Shown here piece after piece: positions 27,013 to 32,885 of a stretch of DNA of 32,885 nucleotides. The position numbers were made by a program, and so were the translations under genes. This stretch comes from Blautia sp. GTDB lineage: Bacteria > Bacillota > Clostridia > Lachnospirales > Lachnospiraceae. Position 1 is the first letter of the stretch; each line of letters starts with the position of its first letter. Under the pieces are notes generated by a model. The model ran no database searches, was not told where the DNA came from, and saw only the letters and a program-made list of their open reading frames with translations. The DNA lies in NCBI GenBank assembly GCA_021443885.1, contig JABUSW010000282.1, positions 1 to 32,885 of the forward strand, in the 5' to 3' direction.

Positions 27013-28059
27013 TTACTGAAGCTGATCTTCTGTGTAGTATCCAGAATCGATAAGCAGTTCTTTGTAGTTATTGATGTCTGCAAATACTGGCTCGCAAAGG
27101 TAAGAAGGAACTACGATTACGTTGTTGTCATATGTTTCTGTGTCGTTAACGTCAACTTCTTCACCATTGATGATCTGTCCAACCATCTTAACAACCTGAG
27201 ATGCAAGAGTACGTGTATCCTTGAATACGGACATGGACTGTTTGCCATCGATCATAGCTTTTGTGGAAAGGATATCGCAATCCTGGCCAGTGATGATCGG
27301 GTATTCTCCATTGTAGTTAGCTGCCAGAGCTGCTTCTACGCCAAGAGCGGTAGAGTCATTGGAGCAAAGCCATGCATCTACGTTAGATCCATCAGCATAG
27401 TTTGTGGAAAGGATGTTCTCTGCTCTTGTCTGAGCTGTTTCTGTTGCCCAAAGAGGAGTCGCAACGTCATCAAATTCTGTCTGTCCGGATTTAACAACCA
27501 GTTTGCCTTCTTCAATATATGGATTCAGAACATCTACAGCACCCTGATAGAAGTAACGAGCGTTGTTGTCGCCTGGGTCACCAGCTGTGATCTCAAGATT
27601 GAAAGGTCCATCAGCGTTGTCCAGATCCAGAGTATCTTTGATATATGTTCCCTGAACAGTACCAACCATGTAGTTATCAAATGTTGCATAGTAAGAAACT
27701 GCATCACTGTCCATCAGAAGACGGTCATAAGCGATAACCGGGATTTCGTTTTCAGCTGCCATATCAAGAGCTTCGCCAAGGGAAGATCCTTCGATTGCTG
27801 CGATAACCAGAACCTCTGCACCCTGAGAGATCATGTTCTGAATCTGGTTAAGCTGTGTCTGAACATCGTTGGAAGCATACTGAAGATCTACTTCAAAACC
27901 AGCGTCTGTCAGCTCTTTTTCCATGTTAGCGCCATCCTGATTCCATCTCTGCAGATCCTTTGTCGGCATAGAAACACCAACTTTTGCAGCAAATGCAGAT
28001 GTGCTGATAGCCATTACGCCAGCGAGAGTAGCGGTTGCCATTACTAATCCTTTTTTCAT
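27013..28059 (-). CDS. ChvE/XylF-like sugar-binding protein without lipobox
   Basis: A 348-residue extracytoplasmic solute-binding protein of the ChvE/XylF monosaccharide group: KVGVSMPTKDLQRWNQDG at the mature start, IQNMISQGAEVLVIAA, PVIAYDRLL, GDPGDNNARYFYQGA, DAWLCSNDSTALG, ITGQDCD. Residues 1-24 or 25 form a signal peptide ending SAFA or FAA. There is no cysteine near the cleavage site, so it is not a lipoprotein. That is unusual for a Gram-positive importer, where a lipid anchor normally keeps the protein at the membrane. The start is fixed by AAGGAGG 7-8 bases before ATG. First gene of the transport unit; 242 bases of regulatory-looking DNA precede it. Confidence 0.94.
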   Translation of the reverse strand: MKKGLVMATATLAGVMAISTSAFAAKVGVSMPTKDLQRWNQDGANMEKELTDAGFEVDLQYASNDVQTQLNQIQNMISQGAEVLVIAAIEGSSLGEALDMAAENEIPVIAYDRLLMDSDAVSYYATFDNYMVGTVQGTYIKDTLDLDNADGPFNLEITAGDPGDNNARYFYQGAVDVLNPYIEEGKLVVKSGQTEFDDVATPLWATETAQTRAENILSTNYADGSNVDAWLCSNDSTALGVEAALAANYNGEYPIITGQDCDILSTKAMIDGKQSMSVFKDTRTLASQVVKMVGQIINGEEVDVNDTETYDNNVIVVPSYLCEPVFADINNYKELLIDSGYYTEDQLQ

Positions 28060-28102
28060 TTTGTTTCCTCCTTAATTGAAAGTTCTCTTTTTGGATGTAT
28101 TT

Positions 28103-28111
28103 AGAATACCA
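28103..28111 (-). promoter_or_regulatory. Possible extended -10 promoter of the transport genes
   Basis: The minus strand reads TGGTATTCT about 45 bases before the binding-protein start, a TGn-extended -10 with two departures from TATAAT. There is no convincing -35 box, which would fit activator dependence and the upstream repeats. Weak prediction. Confidence 0.28.
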
Positions 28112-28199
28112 CAAACCTGACAGGATATGGTTGTCATTGTATGGATATTATTGCTGAAAAGCCATCCCCCGCAGGAGATAATTTGGATAAAATAGCATT

Positions 28200-28247
28200 A
28201 TATTGCCATCTTTCTGTACATCCTGGCCATGAATATTGCCATTTTTG
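28200..28247. repeat. Spaced direct repeats upstream of the binding-protein gene
   Basis: ATATTGCCATCTTTC (28200-28214) and ATATTGCCATTTTTG (28233-28247) are direct repeats exactly 33 bases apart, about three helical turns, located 140-190 bases before the binding-protein start. On the transcribed strand the shared core is TGGCAATAT. They could be an activator-binding site. No regulator gene is linked in the window. Confidence 0.45.
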
Positions 28248-28301
28248 CAAAATCACAGTCATATCCACCCCTGGTACACAGGAACCAACACGATCCTGAG
28301 G

Positions 28302-29357
28302 TTATTTTCTTCCATAAGCATTCTGAAAGGCCTGCAGCGCATCTTTCATTTCTTCTTCACCGTCAAGTATTGTAAACGTAAGCACATTTTTTTCTTTTCC
28401 GAAGGGTGCCAGTTTGTGTACACTGTGATCTGCTTCATGGAACATCCTTCCATATACGCTGGAATTCGCAGGTTCCAGACCGATTACGTAGTCTCCGGAG
28501 GCAGTCGATTTCCACTCCATAAAATATGGAAGAAACTTCGTATTGTAGGATATTTTCAATCCCAGTCCCAGAGGCTCGTTCACTGCAAGAACCTCTGTAT
28601 TGCCTTCGGAATCCGTCTGCAGTTCATGGATAAAAACGTACTCCGGTTCCAGGTCCTTCGGCGGATCCATCCGGTCGTATTCCTCTTCATGCCCTTTGGA
28701 TTCCGGATCCCTGGCCGTGACACTTCCGGTAGGTATATAGAGCCGCATATTTTCATCCAGAAACGGGAATCCAAGATTGATATGATACAAAAGCATCAAC
28801 GTCTCTTCCCGAAAAGATTCGTTTTCGATTTCATCTGTAACGGTAAAGGACTTCTCCCCATACACTGTAGAAATCGCACGACGCAATACCATGTTTTCTC
28901 CGAACAATGCAGCTTCCCGCATTTCCCCCGAGACCTTCAGGCAATACCGGTCATCCTCCCAATACGCATCAGCACTCAGGTGTTCTCCCGGCGTTGTGCG
29001 GATCCGGCCATGCATAGGATAATCCGTTCCCTCTACCCTGCAAGGGGCACAGATATTCTCCAGACCTGCTGTAAAGAAGAAGCCGCCCATGATGCTTCGG
29101 ATCGCTTCCTCTCCGTTGGTATCATAATGTCCCTGCCCCTGCAGTCCCGGCTTGGAGAGAAAATTCATATTGATTCCCTTGTAGCTAAGGCCGCTGACAT
29201 CCAGACACTTGTCTGCCAGAATCTGACAGGTCATACAACCGTTCTTCAGTTCATAAGCCTTCGTTCCACGACTTCTTCCTTCTTCCAGGGTCACCGGCCG
29301 GATATACGCCACCTGCTGCATGGAGCCAAGGTGTTTCATAAGATCTTTTCTTGTCAT
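28302..29357 (-). CDS. DUF4432/aldose 1-epimerase-like protein
   Basis: A 351-residue protein of the DUF4432 group, which has a galactose-mutarotase-like beta-supersandwich fold (E. coli YphB is a remembered relative). Recognisable stretches are ADKCLDVSGLSYKGINMNFLS, GLQGQGHYDTNG, FFTAGLENICAPC, YPMHGRIRTTP with candidate catalytic H, LLYHINLGFPFL (H-I-N-G-P) and IGLEPANS with a candidate catalytic E. It probably interconverts anomers of the sugar handled by this locus. The start has AAGGAAAG 7 bases upstream. It follows the PfkB kinase by 20 bases; no clear terminator follows it. Enzymatic activity is inferred from fold only. Confidence 0.83.
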   Translation of the reverse strand: MTRKDLMKHLGSMQQVAYIRPVTLEEGRSRGTKAYELKNGCMTCQILADKCLDVSGLSYKGINMNFLSKPGLQGQGHYDTNGEEAIRSIMGGFFFTAGLENICAPCRVEGTDYPMHGRIRTTPGEHLSADAYWEDDRYCLKVSGEMREAALFGENMVLRRAISTVYGEKSFTVTDEIENESFREETLMLLYHINLGFPFLDENMRLYIPTGSVTARDPESKGHEEEYDRMDPPKDLEPEYVFIHELQTDSEGNTEVLAVNEPLGLGLKISYNTKFLPYFMEWKSTASGDYVIGLEPANSSVYGRMFHEADHSVHKLAPFGKEKNVLTFTILDGEEEMKDALQAFQNAYGRK

Positions 29358-29377
29358 GCGAATGCTTTCCTTCCTGG

Positions 29378-30322
29378 TTATGAATTTTTCGCGATCATTT
29401 CCTGCACTGTTTCTCTGGAAATCTTTCCTTCCATGGGGCCAAAAGCTGCTGCATTTAGTGCGCCGGCTGCCGCACCCATCTGTGCTGCCTCTTTCAAAGA
29501 TTTCCCTTCCGCAATACCGCAGATAAATGCGGCATCGTAACTGTCTCCGGCACCGGTAGCGTCTTCCTGTTTTACAGGATATACACCCATTTCTACTTCC
29601 AGGCCATTTCTTGTATAGATCTGTGAGCCCCTGGACCCGTTCTTCAGAACCAGTATATCCAGTTCCGGATTCCGGAATGCCTTTTCGATCGCTTTCTCCA
29701 GATCATCTTCCCCGGAAAGCATCTTCAGTTCCGATACTCCCGGCATAAGAATATTTGACTTCTGAAAAACCTCCTGCAGAATCTTCAAAACTGCCGGATC
29801 ACGCATCATTTCCAACCGGACATTGGGATCAAAACTGATCTTCGCGCCGTTGGCCTTCATCATATCCACAGTCTTTACGATCTCATTTGCAAAATCAACG
29901 GAAGACATCAAAGAACAGCCCATGATGTGCATATACTTCGTATCTTCCAGCCCCTCCATGGTCTCAGGTGCTTTTGCCATAACACAAGGAGAATTGTCCA
30001 TATAAAACAGGAATTTTCGCTCACCGTCTGCAAAATAAGTCACAAATGCAATTCCCGTATTTCCCTGATCGCTCACAAGCACACGGCTGACATCCACGCC
30101 ATCCTTCTTCAGACGACGCATAATATTCTCACCAAAATCATCTGCACCGACACCGCTGATAATAGCTGTCGAATGCCCAAGGCGAGCTGCCGTGCTGATA
30201 AAGATGCCCGGAGCCCCGCTCGGAAACGGGCCTCGGAAATAATCACTGTCATAAAGGGGAATATCTTCGTGAGGGCGCATGATCTCTACCAGAAGTTCAC
30301 CCATAATCAATATTTCAGCCAT
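29378..30322 (-). CDS. PfkB-family sugar kinase
   Basis: A 314-residue ribokinase/PfkB-type kinase of carbohydrates or ketoses. The C-terminal anion-hole and catalytic motif DATGAGDSYDAAF is intact, with catalytic base D260. SFDPNVR near 163-169 and VLKNGSRGSQIY near 225-236 fit the fold. The N-terminal substrate motif reads PSGAPGIFISTAARLG where many members have GGAPANVA-LA-LG; the missing asparagine hints at a non-standard substrate. The start has AGGAGG 7 bases upstream, and the VOC gene stop is 11 bases before it. Its context with an aldolase and a ROK protein suggests phosphorylation of a ketose or keto-sugar, but the substrate is not identifiable. Confidence 0.88.
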   Translation of the reverse strand: MAEILIMGELLVEIMRPHEDIPLYDSDYFRGPFPSGAPGIFISTAARLGHSTAIISGVGADDFGENIMRRLKKDGVDVSRVLVSDQGNTGIAFVTYFADGERKFLFYMDNSPCVMAKAPETMEGLEDTKYMHIMGCSLMSSVDFANEIVKTVDMMKANGAKISFDPNVRLEMMRDPAVLKILQEVFQKSNILMPGVSELKMLSGEDDLEKAIEKAFRNPELDILVLKNGSRGSQIYTRNGLEVEMGVYPVKQEDATGAGDSYDAAFICGIAEGKSLKEAAQMGAAAGALNAAAFGPMEGKISRETVQEMIAKNS

Positions 30323-30333
30323 GCTGCTACCTC

Positions 30334-30717
30334 CTAGAGCTTCTGAAGAAATTCAACGATCTCCGTATTTGGCCCCTGCACGCAGATATATTTCACACCG
30401 TTCTCCCAGAATGGAAGGAAGCAAGGTCCTTCTACTACAGGGTAACCTGTTTTCTGAACTTCTTCGTATGCTTTCTCAATATCATTTACCGCCAGAGCGA
30501 TATGATCGATGGCGCCACGGAATCCCACTGCCTGTCCGCCTTTTTCGTACGTCTCGATGAGAATATCCCCATGTTCGAAGAAAACAACTCTTCCATTGTT
30601 CTCTGTTTCATATTTCAGTGTAAACCCTAATGCGGTGTAAAATGCGATCGTTGCTTCCATGTCATTGGTAGGAATTCCGACGTGCTGATATCCTGTTACG
30701 TAATTTGTAGCTGCCAT
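30334..30717 (-). CDS. VOC (glyoxalase-fold) protein within the sugar operon
   Basis: A 127-residue two-module VOC protein with all four metal ligands: H12 (YQHVGI), E55 (ILIE), H72 (DHIALAV) and E122 (EIVEF). It is not closely similar to the VOC protein at 12333-12716. It lies between the aldolase and the PfkB kinase and probably acts in the same pathway, perhaps as an isomerase, epimerase or detoxifier of a reactive dicarbonyl intermediate; this is inference from position. AAGGAGA precedes the ATG. The stop is 11 bases from the kinase start. Confidence 0.85.
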   Translation of the reverse strand: MAATNYVTGYQHVGIPTNDMEATIAFYTALGFTLKYETENNGRVVFFEHGDILIETYEKGGQAVGFRGAIDHIALAVNDIEKAYEEVQKTGYPVVEGPCFLPFWENGVKYICVQGPNTEIVEFLQKL

Positions 30718-30795
30718 AATAAATCTCTCCTTTTCTTTTTTTGTTCTATATACTCAGCGCATATACAATACTGACGTATCGTTTCGCTGCATTGT

Positions 30796-31665
30796 TTACC
30801 ATGCCTTTCCGGTACTTCCATAGATATCGATCTTCTCGCCTACATGTTTTGCAACAGCGATCTTTGCAGGTTTCAGAAGGTTTCTGGGGTCCTGTTTTCC
30901 CGGAACCTTTTGGATCTCATCCGGCGTCACAGCTGCAACTGCGCCTACAAATACCGATTTGATGGCAGTTCCGTAATTGATTTTGCTCATACCCATCTGC
31001 ACGCATCTTCGGAAATCTTCTTCCGGAACTCCTGTACCGCCATGTAACACCAACGGGCAGTCTGTCAGCTGTAAGATTTTTTCCAGTCTTATAAAATCAA
31101 GCTTCGGATCTGCTTTATAGAATCCGTGCGCTGTTCCGATGGCAACTGCCAATGCATCGATTCCGGTTTCCTGAACAAAACGCGGAACATCCTCCGGATT
31201 TGTCATCGCAGCACTTGCATCTGCAACCACTACGTTTTCTTCGCGTCCGCCCAGCATTCCCAGTTCTGCTTCCACAGACACGCCATAGGAATGAGCATAC
31301 TCTACGATTGCACGGGAATCTGCAATGTTTTCTTCGTATGGTTTCTTGGAAGCATCCACCATTACGGAGGTAAATCCCTCCCGGACGCATTCCCGAATCA
31401 GATCGTAATCTGTTGCATGATCCAGATGCAGACACACCGGAATCTCTACCGACTCTGCCATTCCTTTAATATATCCCACAAGCGCTTTCAGCCCATTGTA
31501 CTTCAAAGCATTCATGGAAACCTGCAGAATTACCGGCGCCTTCTTTTCCACGCCAGCCATCACAATGCCTTCCGCATCCTCCGGACAGCTGAAATTAAAC
31601 GCCCCTACTGCGTATTGCTCCTTTCTGGTATTGGCAAGAATCTCTTTTAGTGTAACTAATGCCAT
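30796..31665 (-). CDS. Class II ketose-bisphosphate aldolase (GatY/KbaY/Fba type)
   Basis: A 289-residue zinc-dependent aldolase that would split a ketose 1,6-bisphosphate or 1-phosphate into dihydroxyacetone phosphate and an aldehyde. The metal ligands are H83 (HLDHA, with catalytic D82), H180 (GTAHG) and H208 (LHGGTG), with E134 (EAELG) also conserved. GGTGVPEEDFR and KINYGTAI complete the phosphate site. Length fits GatY/KbaY (about 285). The loop reads VMVDASKKPYEEN where fructose- and tagatose-bisphosphate aldolases have DGS. Specificity for fructose, tagatose or another ketose cannot be decided. A GAGGAG site precedes the ATG. ROK lies 76 bases upstream with two small hairpins between. 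Confidence 0.92.
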   Translation of the reverse strand: MALVTLKEILANTRKEQYAVGAFNFSCPEDAEGIVMAGVEKKAPVILQVSMNALKYNGLKALVGYIKGMAESVEIPVCLHLDHATDYDLIRECVREGFTSVMVDASKKPYEENIADSRAIVEYAHSYGVSVEAELGMLGGREENVVVADASAAMTNPEDVPRFVQETGIDALAVAIGTAHGFYKADPKLDFIRLEKILQLTDCPLVLHGGTGVPEEDFRRCVQMGMSKINYGTAIKSVFVGAVAAVTPDEIQKVPGKQDPRNLLKPAKIAVAKHVGEKIDIYGSTGKAW

Positions 31666-31710
31666 AATCGTTCTCCTCTTCTTTGTACTGGTATCTATTT
31701 CGCGCAGCGA

Positions 31711-31741
31711 CTGTGAACATGCACAGCATCCTTTGCGATGC
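31711..31741 (-). other. Pair of small hairpins between ROK and aldolase genes
   Basis: On the minus strand GCATC-GCAAAG-GATGC is followed, sharing one base, by CTGTG-CATGTT-CACAG. Neither has a U-tract. They may set message stability between the two genes or be a short repeated element; only one copy is seen here. Confidence 0.35.
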
Positions 31742-32719
31742 TTATGGGATCTGTCCCGTTTCCAGATATTCTTTGATCAGATAATAGGCACCGTACAGCA
31801 CCACATTATCGTTCATAACAGAATACTTTACCCTGTCCTCACTTACTTCCCGGATCGTTCTTGCCTGAAGCTGTTTCATCATCTCTTCGTGAAAAAACAT
31901 TCTCGCTTTTGTAACGCCGCCGCCCAGAACAAAAACATCCGGGTCATACAGATTAAAAAGCATTGCCAGTCCACACCCCAGGTAATACCCTTCCTGTCTA
32001 TAGAATTCCAATGCGTATGGATCTCCGGCTTGTGCAGCGTCCGTCATAAGCTTCCCTTCGATCCGGTCGGGATCATAGCCTGCTGCCTCATAAGCGCTGC
32101 ATTTTACCCCCGCCTTCATATCTGCGATCATTCTTCTTTTTAACGCAGTACCGGAAGCATATAATTCAAAGCATCCTTTTCCTCCGCAAGGGCAGGGAAG
32201 CCCTTCCAGATCAATACTCATATGCCCGAATTCAGCAGCACTGTCGCAATGACCATGGTGTACTTTTCCATTGATCACAGCTCCACCGCCGCAGCCGGTG
32301 CTGATAGTCATATACAACACATTCTCCAGTCCTTTCCCCTGTCCGCAGCGCTGTTCCGCAAGGGCTCCCAGATTCCCGTCATTGTCCATGATCACCGGCT
32401 TGTGATAGTCAGCCTTCAGTCGGTCTACAACCGGAAAATTCTTCCAGCCCATCATGGGAGAATTAATAATGATACCTCGCTTTACGTCAAGCGGTCCCGG
32501 ACCGCCTACCCCGATTCCCAGAACATCATCCATGTTCACCTGAAAATGCGCAATGACTTTATCAAGTGCACTTTTGGTGTTCTGGTATACCGCCTCTTCT
32601 CCCTTGTAGGTCTGTGATTTTACTACATAAAAATAATCGTCCACCGGCTGTCCTTCCTCCGTGAACAACGCACCGGTCGTTTTGGTTCCGCCGATGTCCA
32701 TGATCAGATAATACTTCAT
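31742..32719 (-). CDS. ROK-family sugar kinase
   Basis: A 325-residue ROK protein beginning directly with the ATP-binding strand (MDIGGTKTTG, residues 7-16), without the N-terminal winged helix of ROK repressors. It is therefore probably a kinase (glucokinase, allokinase or fructokinase-like). GIGVGGPGPLD, the catalytic DNDGN (D114), ISTGCGGGAVI and the zinc site EFGHM...CPCGGKGC (H166, C176, C178, C183) are all intact. I start at 32719 (MKYYLIMDIGG), with GGAG 8 bases upstream; an ATG at 32737 would add six residues. It lies 58 bases after the RbsC-like gene and upstream of the aldolase. Substrate unknown. Confidence 0.91.
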   Translation of the reverse strand: MKYYLIMDIGGTKTTGALFTEEGQPVDDYFYVVKSQTYKGEEAVYQNTKSALDKVIAHFQVNMDDVLGIGVGGPGPLDVKRGIIINSPMMGWKNFPVVDRLKADYHKPVIMDNDGNLGALAEQRCGQGKGLENVLYMTISTGCGGGAVINGKVHHGHCDSAAEFGHMSIDLEGLPCPCGGKGCFELYASGTALKRRMIADMKAGVKCSAYEAAGYDPDRIEGKLMTDAAQAGDPYALEFYRQEGYYLGCGLAMLFNLYDPDVFVLGGGVTKARMFFHEEMMKQLQARTIREVSEDRVKYSVMNDNVVLYGAYYLIKEYLETGQIP

Positions 32720-32777
32720 GGGCTTTACTCCATTCATATTTTAATTTTGGCTAGGGTAACAAAAGTATTTACGCAAA

Positions 32778-32885
32778 TCAGTCTTTCTTCTTCTGCTGCG
32801 CCATATCCAGCACAACGGCCAGAATGATGATCACACCGATAACGACCTTCTGCCAGTAAGAAGAGATCTGCATCAGGTCCATACC
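32778..32885 (-). CDS. C-terminal end of an RbsC-type sugar ABC permease (partial)
   Basis: The last 35 residues of a permease are visible before the TGA at 32778-32780. They include SSYWQKVVIGVIIILAVVLDM and a lysine-rich end, the typical finish of RbsC/AraH-type ribose-class permeases. The rest lies beyond the window edge. Its presence implies a second, separate sugar importer at the head of this locus, distinct from the MmsB-type pair downstream. Confidence 0.8.
   Translation of the reverse strand, partial: GMDLMQISSYWQKVVIGVIIILAVVLDMAQQKKKD

Noticed and set aside
26998-28047. Long open frame on the plus strand opposite the sugar-binding protein gene
   Set aside because: It mirrors the binding-protein gene almost exactly and its cysteine-rich translation resembles no family; an antisense shadow of a strongly biased gene.
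28236-29540. Long open frame on the plus strand opposite the DUF4432 and PfkB genes
   Set aside because: It crosses two real minus-strand genes and shows no domain; translation looks like antisense of coding DNA.
28302-32885. Sulfoquinovose degradation locus
   Set aside because: PfkB kinase, aldolase and mutarotase-like protein recall sulfo-EMP pathways, but no sulfoquinovosidase, isomerase or sulfolactaldehyde enzyme is present and the aldolase is class II GatY-like.

Overview
The window looks like a chromosomal segment of a low-to-moderate GC, spore-former-type Firmicute, most likely a Lachnospiraceae gut clostridium (Blautia/Dorea/Ruminococcus-like). This rests on the gene content: long-form HPF, a T-box in front of pheST, MmsB-type sugar transporters, a tandem-OB SSB-like protein, a eukaryotic-type HisA, and AGGAGG-type ribosome binding sites. 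The genus assignment is an inference. No rRNA, tRNA, CRISPR array, integrase or intact insertion sequence was seen.

Layout, left to right. (1) 1-6711, all on the minus strand, is housekeeping: the 5' part of secA (its 3' end lies outside the window), hpf, then a compact run of hisA (eukaryotic type), dapB, dapA, a shortened CobO-like P-loop protein and a two-OB-fold SSB-like protein. (2) typA runs on the plus strand (6915-8744) and ends at a strong bidirectional terminator. (3) 8848-15903, minus strand, is an accessory block: an S41-type secreted peptidase, a MocR/GabR-like regulator whose PLP lysine is replaced by arginine, a VOC protein, a GH120-type beta-xylosidase and a CbxX-type AAA+ ATPase with an acidic repetitive tail. 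(4) purA and a membrane-bound HD-GYP protein run on the plus strand (16038-18869), followed by a possible 20-residue peptide gene. (5) pheT and pheS (minus strand) sit behind a T-box leader with promoter, T-box sequence and terminator all readable. (6) 22978-32885, minus strand, is a sugar-utilisation locus. It holds the tail of an RbsC-like permease, a ROK kinase, a class II (GatY/Fba) aldolase, a VOC protein, a PfkB kinase, a DUF4432-type aldose-epimerase-like protein, a ChvE/XylF-like binding protein, a two-domain ABC ATPase and two different MmsB-type permeases, closed by a terminator.

How the genes fit together: the last block probably imports a monosaccharide, or interconverts its anomers, then phosphorylates it (ROK and/or PfkB) and cleaves a ketose phosphate with the aldolase. 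The substrate cannot be read from the sequence. The GH120 enzyme would release xylose from xylo-oligosaccharides inside the cell and could supply the same kind of transporter, but the two blocks are about 11 kb apart with housekeeping genes between.

Most worth a second look: the lysine-less MocR-like protein coupled to a VOC gene; the sugar locus with an embedded VOC gene, paired permeases and a binding protein without a lipobox; the palindromic element between the pheST T-box and pheS; the tandem repeat abutting the secA promoter; and the eukaryotic-type HisA.
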